From Spirochaetota bacterium (GTDB lineage: Bacteria > Spirochaetota > UBA4802 > UBA5550): a stretch of DNA of 64,000 nucleotides. The stretch covers positions 1 through 64,000 of the forward strand of contig JAFGBT010000003.1 in the NCBI GenBank assembly GCA_016933025.1, read 5' to 3'. Numbering within the stretch: position 1 is the first letter of the stretch; every line of letters begins with the position of its first letter. A program made the translations under genes and the position numbers. Shown one piece after another: positions 43,286 to 50,709 of the stretch. Below the pieces are notes generated by a model. It saw only the letters and a program-made list of their open reading frames with translations. It was not told the DNA's origin and did no database searches.

Positions 43286-43993
43286 ATGACATACGAGGAG
43301 TTCGGCAGGGCCGTACAGCTATCGATTGAGGATATATGCCGGGGAATATGCCGCGGGAAGCGGGACTCAATTAAGATAAAAAACGAAGACGTTGCGGTTA
43401 GGAATCTCACGGTCATTTTTAATGCCACTCTGGAGCTGGGAAACAGGAAAGGGTTCCAGGCTATGAGCCTGAGGGACCTGAGCGAGAGCACCGGGCTCAG
43501 CCTCGGGGCCCTGTACGCCTATTTTTCCGGCAAGGAGGAGCTCCTGGATCTCATACTTACCCAGGGGTGGCTCATTACCAACAGGATATTGACCGAGCAG
43601 ATACCCTCGGACGGTGAGCCGCTCGAACGGCTGCGCACCGGCATAAGGACGCACCTGTACCTGAGCGAGATGCTTCATCCATGGTTTTTTTTCTCATACA
43701 TGGAAGCGAAAAACCTTCCCAGAGAGGAGATCAGGAAGATCATCAAGGCGGAGCTCTTCACGGAGAAGATATTCAGCGACATTCTCGAGGAAGGGACGAA
43801 GCTTAATATGTTCCGCTTAGGTAAATCGAATATCCAGATGACGGCATCCATGATCAAGGCCCTGCTCCAGGACTGGTATTTGAAGCGTTGGAAGTACACG
43901 CAGCGCGGCGTTTCGATCGATGACTACGCTCTGTTCGTGACGCGTGCCATCGAGGTGATTGTGATGCCGGTGGAACCATCTCTATCTGAATAA
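43286..43993 (+). CDS. TetR/AcrR family regulator 2
   Basis: A 235-aa regulator paralogous to TetR 1. The HTH segment is MSLRDLSESTGLSLGALYAYFSGKEELLD. The extended N-terminus (MTYEEFGRAVQLSIEDICRG, SIKIKNEDVAVRNL) matches that of TetR 1. The C-terminal half also aligns (THLYLSEMLHPWFFFSYMEAKNL, MIKALLQDWYLKRWKY). The frame opens at a GTG that overlaps the previous stop (43271), but the ATG at 43286 corresponds to the start of TetR 1 and has GAGGG before it. It is likely to act on the operator at 41923 and perhaps 33343. Confidence 0.9.
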   Translation: MTYEEFGRAVQLSIEDICRGICRGKRDSIKIKNEDVAVRNLTVIFNATLELGNRKGFQAMSLRDLSESTGLSLGALYAYFSGKEELLDLILTQGWLITNRILTEQIPSDGEPLERLRTGIRTHLYLSEMLHPWFFFSYMEAKNLPREEIRKIIKAELFTEKIFSDILEEGTKLNMFRLGKSNIQMTASMIKALLQDWYLKRWKYTQRGVSIDDYALFVTRAIEVIVMPVEPSLSE

Positions 43994-44064
43994 AAGATAA
44001 TTCGCATACAAGGCGTTACAAATATTCTGTTTACTGTATAGCGCTTATATAGTGGAGGAGTGCT

Positions 44065-45828
44065 ATGAATATAGGAGATTTACTGAAAATAGCCGCCCAG
44101 ATGGCGCTCTATCGTTTTCCCGTCAAGAAGCGGGATATAAAAATGCTGAGATCGTTGATGCAGCTTATTGAGTATCGGATTAACTGGGAAAAACGGGACC
44201 TTGACTATTGTCCGGACGGATTGACTTCCGGGAAGTTCATGTCTGCACGGAAGGCAGTGGAAATGATCGACGATGGAAAGAACGTTATATCAACAGGAAT
44301 TGCCGGTAACTCCCGTTGTTCCATCTACTACTGGGCGATTCGGGACCGATTCGAGCGGACGCGCCATCCAAAAAATCTCACCTGGATAAGCCTGGGAGCG
44401 GTAGGGGCACGCGGAAAGGCGCCGGGTACGATAGAGGAACTCGGGATACCGGGGATCATTACCCGCCATATCGTCGGGCACAGCGAAACACATAAATCAC
44501 TGCTGAAGCTGGCGGACGATGGGCAGATGGAACTCCACACCATGCCGATCGGCACAATATCGCTACTTCTCGAGGCACAGGGTTCGGGGAAAAAACGGAT
44601 TATCAGCGATGTCGGAGTCGGCACGTTTCTTGACCCGCGCGTGGGGAGAGGATCGATGGTGAGCCCGGATTGCACAAAGAGCTATATCAAGGCCGCGGGT
44701 AAAAGGCTTGAGTACACTCTCCCCGGCATTGATGTCGCAATTTTATGTGCATCCTACGCTGACCGGGAGGGCAACGTATACTTCAAGAACGCGGCGACCA
44801 TAACCGAAAGCATTATAGCTGCGCGTGCGGCCAGAAAAAACAGGGGGCTGGTGCTCGCGACCGTATGCGACATCATACCAAATAATGATTCGGAGATTTC
44901 ACTCCCCGCGGACATGGTAGACGCCATCGTCGTGAATCCGCGGAACGAGCAGACAGGCGGCGTGCTGCAGCGTAAATATTTCCCGATGTTCACCGAGGGG
45001 GCCCGGGTGGATATCGTTGATGCATTCAGGCTCGTGCGTTTCATCAACACCTTCATGGGCATCACGCCGCACCGGGGACCGGTTGAGAACGCCCTCTCGC
45101 GGATGGCGGCTTCACTCTTTGTTCATGAAGCGAGACCAGGCAACATCATAAACATAGGCGTCGGCCTGCCGGAGGAAGTGAGCCGGCTGCTATTCGAGAG
45201 CGGCCTCTACCGGGACCTCGTCTTCACCACGGAGAGCGGCGTGTACGGCGGGCTTCCCACCTCGGGGATGTACTTCGGCGCCGCCATCAATCCAGAGCGG
45301 ATGGAAAGCTCCTCATGGATGTTCCATCTCTATGAGAAAAAGCTCGATATCACGGTACTCGGGTTTCTACAGGTAGACTCGGAGGGAAATGTGAATGTGT
45401 CAAAACGCGGACCGCGGATGCTCGATTACGTGGGACCGGGCGGGTTCCCCAATGTGTCTTCCTGGGCGAAGAAGATTATCTTCATCGGCAACTGGAAAGA
45501 GGGCGCGAGAAGTTCGATTAACAATGGAAAGCTGTCAATTAAAGGAAACGGCGTGCCGAAGTTCGTCGATAGGGTCGATGAGATAACCTTTAACGCCCAG
45601 AGGGCCCTGGAAAAAGGCAAGAAGGTATTTTATGTTACCACGGTGGGGATATTCAGACTCACAAAAATGGGAATGGAATTGATGCAGGTAATGCCGGGCG
45701 TGGATATACAGAAGGATATTCTGGATGCCTGCACGGCAAAAATACTATTGCCGAAAGACGGCACCGTGTCGATCGTGCCGCTACCGATCGTTACCGGAGA
45801 AGGTTTTACGCTTACGTGGCAGACCTAG
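44065..45828 (+). CDS. Family I CoA-transferase (YdiF/propionate CoA-transferase type)
   Basis: A 587-aa enzyme that moves CoA between carboxylic acids. It carries both halves of a family I CoA-transferase: the alpha half from about residue 55 (SARKAVEMIDDGKNVISTG) and the beta half with INIGVGLPEEVSRLL and TTESGVYGGLPTSGMYFGAAINPE, where the Glu of TTESG is the expected catalytic residue. About 54 extra residues at the N-terminus (DLLKIAAQMALYRFPVKKRD) are unlike standard members. GGAGGAG precedes the ATG. It is the last gene of the acyl-CoA cluster and probably activates its acid substrate in place of an acyl-CoA ligase (inference). Confidence 0.88.
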   Translation: MNIGDLLKIAAQMALYRFPVKKRDIKMLRSLMQLIEYRINWEKRDLDYCPDGLTSGKFMSARKAVEMIDDGKNVISTGIAGNSRCSIYYWAIRDRFERTRHPKNLTWISLGAVGARGKAPGTIEELGIPGIITRHIVGHSETHKSLLKLADDGQMELHTMPIGTISLLLEAQGSGKKRIISDVGVGTFLDPRVGRGSMVSPDCTKSYIKAAGKRLEYTLPGIDVAILCASYADREGNVYFKNAATITESIIAARAARKNRGLVLATVCDIIPNNDSEISLPADMVDAIVVNPRNEQTGGVLQRKYFPMFTEGARVDIVDAFRLVRFINTFMGITPHRGPVENALSRMAASLFVHEARPGNIINIGVGLPEEVSRLLFESGLYRDLVFTTESGVYGGLPTSGMYFGAAINPERMESSSWMFHLYEKKLDITVLGFLQVDSEGNVNVSKRGPRMLDYVGPGGFPNVSSWAKKIIFIGNWKEGARSSINNGKLSIKGNGVPKFVDRVDEITFNAQRALEKGKKVFYVTTVGIFRLTKMGMELMQVMPGVDIQKDILDACTAKILLPKDGTVSIVPLPIVTGEGFTLTWQT

Positions 45829-45971
45829 TGACGGTCTGCAATGCTGATCAAGTGGTCTCACGGCACTATCATTCATGCAACAGGCAGCAAAATTGCCTGC
45901 GCCTCCTGTATTAATCTTGACGCTGCTGCCGGTATTGGTGCATCGTTGTCATTGCGCATACGGAGATTGCT

Positions 45972-46430
45972 ATGCCAGATTCATATATTGACATCGCTCG
46001 AAACAAAAAGGCCCGGTTTGAATACGAGATAGTCGAAACCTTCGAGGCAGGTATTGTCCTGAAGGGGAGCGAGGTCAAGTCTGTCCGACAGAAAAAGGTG
46101 AGCATCCAGGAGGCGTATGCGCGCATCAGGAACGATGAGGTCTATATTACCGGGATGAATATCGCGATCTACGAGATGGCGAACCGTTTTAACCATGAGC
46201 CCGACAGGGAGCGCAAGCTCCTCCTCCACAGGCATGAGATCAAGCGGCTCATCGGCAAGGTGCAGGAAAAAGGATTCACGCTGGTACCCATGAGGATGTA
46301 TTTAAAAAACGGGAAGGTCAAGGTTGAGATCGGGCTCGCCAGGGGTAAGGCAAAGTATGACAAGCGGCAGGATATTAAAAAACGCGAGGTTGATCGCGAG
46401 ATTCAGCGCGAATGGAAGAACTATCGTTGA
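45972..46430 (+). CDS. smpB: SsrA-binding protein
   Basis: SmpB delivers tmRNA to stalled ribosomes in trans-translation. The 152-aa protein shows IARNKKARFEYEIVETFEAGIVLKGSEVKSVR, the family signature, followed by the OB-fold core and a basic tail KAKYDKRQDIKKREVDREIQREWK, which binds the A-site region. Length and C-terminal tail are normal. I see no tmRNA gene (ssrA) in the window. It lies 143 bp after the CoA-transferase gene and is not part of that cluster. Confidence 0.96.
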   Translation: MPDSYIDIARNKKARFEYEIVETFEAGIVLKGSEVKSVRQKKVSIQEAYARIRNDEVYITGMNIAIYEMANRFNHEPDRERKLLLHRHEIKRLIGKVQEKGFTLVPMRMYLKNGKVKVEIGLARGKAKYDKRQDIKKREVDREIQREWKNYR

Positions 46431-46557
46431 TAGAATAAAATTCTTGACAATATGCTTTAATAAAAAATTCTTTATGAAAGCAACAAGAGCCGCGAAATGC
46501 GGCATATTCTAATACTGTATATGCAACAAAATTCTATTAATAATTAAGGAATAACCT

Positions 46558-46764
46558 ATGCCGGAAGAAGCACAAAACACACAGCCAGCAGAACAAGCGG
46601 CGGCCCCGGAGGGCGGCCAGGCAGCGGGGAAAAAGAACAAAAAAATCAACAGACTGGACCCCGGTGAGCTGTCGTCCAGGATCGAAGCGATTGAAGCAAG
46701 CGCCATGACAGGTTCAAAATACTACAAGCACCTGCTTCAGAGAAAACGCGAACTCGGTTCCTGA
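46558..46764 (+). CDS. Small Ala/Gln- and Lys-rich protein
   Basis: A 68-aa soluble protein of unknown function. The first 35 residues are low-complexity (TQPAEQAAAPEGGQAAGKKNKK), and the C-terminal part KINRLDPGELSSRIEAIEAS is a more ordered helix. AAGGA lies 8 nt before the ATG, which supports real translation. A TTGACA (46444-46449) lies upstream without a convincing -10, and a 5-bp hairpin GCCGC-GAAAT-GCGGC (46489-46503) is in the leader. It could be a small regulator or scaffold; nothing in the sequence says which. Confidence 0.65.
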   Translation: MPEEAQNTQPAEQAAAPEGGQAAGKKNKKINRLDPGELSSRIEAIEASAMTGSKYYKHLLQRKRELGS

Positions 46765-46773
46765 TATATCCCT

Positions 46774-47748
46774 TCAGTTACGTATCAATACCAGATATTC
46801 GTATTTATACAGGTCCTCGATGAACTGGCGTATTATTTCATGTTCGTCCTTCTGGGACCCTGATGTCAGGATGAAATTGATCGCGTCGGTGTACTCATAC
46901 CTAATAAAATCGCTGTACTGTCCCCTCACGACACGGTACCCGAACTGTTCGGCAACTGTTACAAGATCCGAGAATCGTATCGTATATTCATCGTGACCCA
47001 TGAGCCGTATCCGCTCCGGATTACCGGAACCGGATACGGCGATTTTATTCTTCAGCTCCTCCGGGACCTTCGCCTCACAGCTGTGCTCACTCAGGTAAAT
47101 AAATCGCAAACCGGCGGAGCAAATCTTTTCCAGTGCCTCTATGGCACCGATATTAAGGTTAAATACGGTCTTCGGGAACGGCAGCGAATAGGACCTGAAT
47201 AGATTTTTGGTCTTGAGCAGTAACGGGTCAAGCCGATCGTCGGGCAGCGTTATGCTTTCGGGATCGATGTCGCAGAGAGTCGGCAAATCGCCGGAGACTT
47301 CATTCATGATCAGCAGATCGAATTCGCCGAGAAATCCTGCATCGGTTTCAAAAAAGTCTTTTTCAAAAAATTCTACATTGAAATCTTTAAGAGTTTCCCG
47401 CTGTTTTTCGAGCAGGATAGGAGAGAGGTCTATCATTGCGGATCTCGAAAATTTGCTTTTACGAAGGAAATCACGCATGAGGTAACCGTACCCGCCACCG
47501 ATTTCAATGACAGAAGAAATGGTGTTGAAAGGTAAAAGAGATGAAAGATATCGGTGCAGAATGTTTCCAAAGGAAGAGTTGCCGTGCACTATTGCACGGC
47601 AGGGACCCCGGCTATCCTCCAGGGCATTGCATACAGTCAGCTCCCACCCGAGAGTTTTCATTTTTTGCCGGTGGTACGCTGCGGTGTCATTTATACGGTA
47701 TCTGGCGGTCATATTGGAAAATGCCGGGGGAAGTTGTGGGATGAGCAC
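46774..47748 (-). CDS. SAM-dependent methyltransferase
   Basis: A 324-aa class I methyltransferase. SSVIEIGGGYGYLMRDFLRK is motif I with the SAM-binding glycines, MIDLSPILLEKQRETL is motif II, and FDLLIMNEVSGDLPTL is the motif IV region. The target is unknown. The frame opens with GTG at 47748; an ATG at 47712 is a possible start, and neither has a good Shine-Dalgarno. It is the last gene of a minus-strand run with cheD, HDOD and the zinc-ribbon protein. It does not resemble CheR, so a link to chemotaxis is not supported by sequence. Confidence 0.8.
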   Translation of the reverse strand: MLIPQLPPAFSNMTARYRINDTAAYHRQKMKTLGWELTVCNALEDSRGPCRAIVHGNSSFGNILHRYLSSLLPFNTISSVIEIGGGYGYLMRDFLRKSKFSRSAMIDLSPILLEKQRETLKDFNVEFFEKDFFETDAGFLGEFDLLIMNEVSGDLPTLCDIDPESITLPDDRLDPLLLKTKNLFRSYSLPFPKTVFNLNIGAIEALEKICSAGLRFIYLSEHSCEAKVPEELKNKIAVSGSGNPERIRLMGHDEYTIRFSDLVTVAEQFGYRVVRGQYSDFIRYEYTDAINFILTSGSQKDEHEIIRQFIEDLYKYEYLVLIRN

Positions 47749-47750
47749 CG

Positions 47751-48161
47751 TCAGATTATTATTTCACTGCTGACGCCGGAGTAAATTGCGGAAATAAGAA
47801 GTATAATACCGGCGCAGATACTGGCACATATTAATAACAGCGTGAAAATAATTTTTTTCCTTTCAGCATTGGGAAGAAGCCTGAAGTTCTGAATCTTGTA
47901 TTTGAAACTGAGAGTCCAATTAATAACTGCGGCCTTCATCTGATCAACCTGGATTTTCTTTACGGTTTTTTTCAAGGAATCAAACGTATTACCCTGATGT
48001 TTTGTGTTCCTCAGATCAAAGGAGGCATTTTTGTAAATATCGGTATTATCCGGGTTTGCAATAAAGCTGTAACCGCATGAGCAGGTAACACGTATGGTGC
48101 CCTTATCGATGGGGAACCTGATTTTAGTTTTACAGGACGGGCATGTTTTTACAAGGTACAT
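47751..48161 (-). CDS. Zinc-ribbon membrane protein
   Basis: A 136-aa protein. Cysteines C7-x2-C10 and C27-x-C29 (TCPSCK...TCSCGYS) make a zinc ribbon of the kind seen in FHA/MJ0042-type domains. A middle region is charged and predicted helical, and a transmembrane segment (about 107-127, FTLLLICASICAGIILLI) ends the protein. The ribbon would be cytosolic and the protein membrane-anchored. It begins 5 bp after the HDOD gene and ends 2 bp before the methyltransferase frame, so it is part of the same transcript. The function is unknown. Confidence 0.75.
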   Translation of the reverse strand: MYLVKTCPSCKTKIRFPIDKGTIRVTCSCGYSFIANPDNTDIYKNASFDLRNTKHQGNTFDSLKKTVKKIQVDQMKAAVINWTLSFKYKIQNFRLLPNAERKKIIFTLLLICASICAGIILLISAIYSGVSSEIII

Positions 48162-48166
48162 GGTCG

Positions 48167-49027
48167 TTACTGTAAATCGCGAATCTGTTTAAGAATATCG
48201 GGAGTTTTGCCATAGAGTGCTTCGAGATCCGACTGTGTGAGCCCGGTCTTCTTGATCGCCGCATCCTTGATCTCATGATACAGGCCGTCGCTGCCGATAC
48301 CGACACCGCTCATGAGGCAGATTGCATTGGCGATATGAACGATGGAGACTTCAAGACGGTGCTCTTCCGGTGAGATCTCCGGGTCCTGGTAAAATCTGAC
48401 GATGGACCTCAGCACGGGTGGAAAATTCCACTTTTCAAGGATCTTTTCCCCGATTTCCTGGTGGTTGTAACCCATGACCTCTTTTTCGGCGATATGAAAA
48501 GGCATATTCTGGGACATGACCATGTCAAGGATCTGTTTGAATGCCTGCTGTACGAAGAGAGCTATGACCACCTTCCCGACGTTATGGATAATGCCGCCCG
48601 TGAACACGACGTCGGCAAGCTCCTTTCGTTTTTTAGCAAGCGCGATGTCGCGGGACATGGTGGCGACAGCCAGCCCCTGTTTCCAGAGTTCGCCCTGGCC
48701 GAGGTCGTACCCGATAACCGGCTTCATCAATACCGGCTTGGCCGCCACGAGCATGACGATATCCTTCACCTCCTTGAGCCCCAGTGTCACGATGGCTCGG
48801 TCTATCGATGTGATCTCCTTGCCCTTGCTGAAATAAGCAGAGTTGCAGAGCTTGAGGATGTTCGTCGTCATCGCCTGGTTTTTTGCAATTTCCTGGGCGA
48901 CCTGCTTGAAGGAAACATCGGGATTGTTCACCATGTTGATGACCTTGGTCGCAACCTCGGGAAGCGGCGGCAATTGATCTATACGGCTGACGATGACGTC
49001 TAATTGCTGTTTTATATTCTGGTCCAT
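48167..49027 (-). CDS. HDOD domain protein
   Basis: A 286-aa signalling protein. Residues about 10-210 form the HDOD domain: LPPLPEVATKVINMVNNPDVS, ILKLCNSAYFSKGKEITSIDRAIVTLG and a GGIIHNVGKVVIALF segment that keeps only part of the HD motif. HDOD proteins are regulatory and in many bacteria are tied to chemotaxis or second-messenger control. It begins 23 bp after cheD and precedes the zinc-ribbon gene by 5 bp. A role with CheD is a reasonable inference, without direct proof. Confidence 0.9.
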   Translation of the reverse strand: MDQNIKQQLDVIVSRIDQLPPLPEVATKVINMVNNPDVSFKQVAQEIAKNQAMTTNILKLCNSAYFSKGKEITSIDRAIVTLGLKEVKDIVMLVAAKPVLMKPVIGYDLGQGELWKQGLAVATMSRDIALAKKRKELADVVFTGGIIHNVGKVVIALFVQQAFKQILDMVMSQNMPFHIAEKEVMGYNHQEIGEKILEKWNFPPVLRSIVRFYQDPEISPEEHRLEVSIVHIANAICLMSGVGIGSDGLYHEIKDAAIKKTGLTQSDLEALYGKTPDILKQIRDLQ

Positions 49028-49050
49028 AGACAGTCTCCGGACGTCCTTGT

Positions 49051-49533
49051 TTATACTTTATAGTAAATCTTTTCCTGTCCGCCGGCCTTGACCTTCATGC
49101 GGCCGTCTTCAAGGTAAAAATCGATGACCCTTCCGAGATTCCCGCCTACATCCTCAACGAGAATCGCGATGTCGAGCTTCCGGAGCTCAAGCTTGGTCTG
49201 CTCGATATTGCGGTCGCCGATCTGACCGAGCGCGATATTCGACCCGAATTTGAACATGGAGGCGCCTCCTGTGATTTTAGCGGAGAGGTTTTCCTTTTTG
49301 GCGCCTTCTTTTATGAGTTCCTTGACAAGCATCGGGATAGCCGTATCAGCATATTTTTCCGGATTCAAGGTGCCTTTCTGGTTGACCGGAAGGAGGACGT
49401 GCGCCATCCCGCCGATTTTTTTTACCTTGTCGTATATGCAAATGCCGACACAGCTGCCGAGAATCGTTCGAAGAACGGCCGGCGATGAGGAATATCGAAT
49501 CTGGGCAACTCCCACGGTAATTATTTCACTCAT
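49051..49533 (-). CDS. cheD: Chemoreceptor glutamine deamidase
   Basis: CheD deamidates receptor glutamines and in some bacteria works with CheC. The 160-aa protein has ILGSCVGICIYDKVKKIGGMAHVLLP, with the catalytic Cys (SCVG) and His (MAHV), and ITGGASMFKFG with the Thr. ERNIEQTK-like text appears as GDRNIEQTKLELRKL. The C-terminus is VKAGGQEKIYYKV. It is the first gene of a four-gene minus-strand run and has a good promoter 51 bp upstream. A chemoreceptor candidate is at 14225 in the same window. Confidence 0.95.
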   Translation of the reverse strand: MSEIITVGVAQIRYSSSPAVLRTILGSCVGICIYDKVKKIGGMAHVLLPVNQKGTLNPEKYADTAIPMLVKELIKEGAKKENLSAKITGGASMFKFGSNIALGQIGDRNIEQTKLELRKLDIAILVEDVGGNLGRVIDFYLEDGRMKVKAGGQEKIYYKV

Positions 49534-49583
49534 AACAATTCTCTGTTTGCCTATGTTTTTCCAGACTTACGGTTAAAAAATTG

Positions 49584-49612
49584 ATATTATAACATTATAA
49601 TTGATTTGTCAA
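49584..49612 (-). promoter_or_regulatory. Sigma-70-type promoter of the cheD-HDOD run
   Basis: On the minus strand TTGACA (49607-49612) is followed by AT-rich DNA with two possible -10 boxes: TATAAT (49586-49591, spacer 15, perfect) and TAATAT (49584-49589, spacer 17). Either would start transcription near 49578, leaving a leader of about 45 nt before the cheD ATG at 49533. Confidence 0.7.
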
Positions 49613-49684
49613 GATTATTAGGCCAATTTATGATGTAACAGGAAGCGTTTCTGAAATCGTGATATTATATTCAAAATTGGAGGC

Positions 49685-50629
49685 ATGCCCGGCTTTACAA
49701 TGAAGGAGGTTGACAGAATAAACCGGATTATTGAGTCTATCGCTTCTGACCGAAAGAACCTGACGGGAGAACTGTACCTCAATGCCATCCAGAATGAATT
49801 TATAACTATCCGTAAAAACCTGCATATTCCGAGAATTGAGGCAAAATGTCTGGATTATTCCAGGGCGGCAGGCATCGTAGCCGATATCGCCGATGTAATG
49901 CCGGAATTCTTGCGAGGCCACCGGCTGCTAGAATACAGAAAACCGGCGGCCGAACAGCACTCGCTACATTTTTTGATGAAAATACCCGGGAGGGTGCTTG
50001 ATTTTATCCATATACTCAGAATAGACCTGATGTTCGGGGGTGATTCATCCAATGTTGTGGAGCGGGGGGATACGAATTTCTACCCGTCTTTCCGCACGAA
50101 CAGGCTTTATTATAAGTCGAGGACTGTTCCGGTCAGGGAGGCGTCGGAGAATGATTTTGAACCGTTACGTTTACAAGAAGATGAGCGCGTCGAATCAGAC
50201 AACTATTTCCATACATATGCGTTATTTGACGAATTCGAATCGCGTGAAGCATCAAAAGATTTATGCGCAAAATTTGATGCGGATATTTTCAATATTTCAC
50301 TTGATTTGTATCAGTTTATTTCATATGATTACTTCACGGCCTGTATGAACGTGTTATACCCCGTTAGAACGGAACTTGCATCTGCAGTGGAGCTTTTCGA
50401 GTGCATGTTTATTTTCCTTTTTTCACAGTATAGAAATATTGAGGAAATAGTTCCTCTTGAGAAAATAAGGGGAGCATTTGCGGCCGAAATTAATTGCGGT
50501 GCGGAAAGGATTACACTGACGAAAGAGTACATCGAACGCCTCAAAAATTATTTTAGTCGCTTCAGCATGTATCGGGATGAGGAGATGCTTTTAAAGGGAT
50601 GGCGGCGGATCGATATAAGAGGCATATAG
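49685..50629 (+). CDS. Uncharacterised helical protein
   Basis: I do not recognise this 314-aa protein. It has no signal peptide and no transmembrane segment. It is rich in charged residues, with helical stretches such as EVDRINRIIESIASDRKNLTGE and EEIVPLEKIRGAFAAEI. The start could be ATG 49685 with a GGAGG only 1 nt upstream, or ATG 49700. Its cheD-like divergent neighbour shares the 151-bp gap. Another regulator gene (50710) follows after 80 bp. Codon use looks normal for the window, so it is likely a lineage-specific native gene. Confidence 0.65.
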   Translation: MPGFTMKEVDRINRIIESIASDRKNLTGELYLNAIQNEFITIRKNLHIPRIEAKCLDYSRAAGIVADIADVMPEFLRGHRLLEYRKPAAEQHSLHFLMKIPGRVLDFIHILRIDLMFGGDSSNVVERGDTNFYPSFRTNRLYYKSRTVPVREASENDFEPLRLQEDERVESDNYFHTYALFDEFESREASKDLCAKFDADIFNISLDLYQFISYDYFTACMNVLYPVRTELASAVELFECMFIFLFSQYRNIEEIVPLEKIRGAFAAEINCGAERITLTKEYIERLKNYFSRFSMYRDEEMLLKGWRRIDIRGI

Positions 50630-50709
50630 GAAGAGGGGGCGCGCGGGTGTGAAGGGTATCTCGATGTTCAGCGAAGAATAATTTAATAGCACTATAATCG
50701 GAGTCAGAT

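Noticed and set aside
42003..43370. 455-codon open frame opposite acyl-CoA dehydrogenase 2
   Set aside because: It is the antisense shadow of a well-supported enzyme gene. The protein is Arg/His/Pro-rich with no domain, and the shorter antisense frames at the paralogous gene (35541-36284) show the same pattern.
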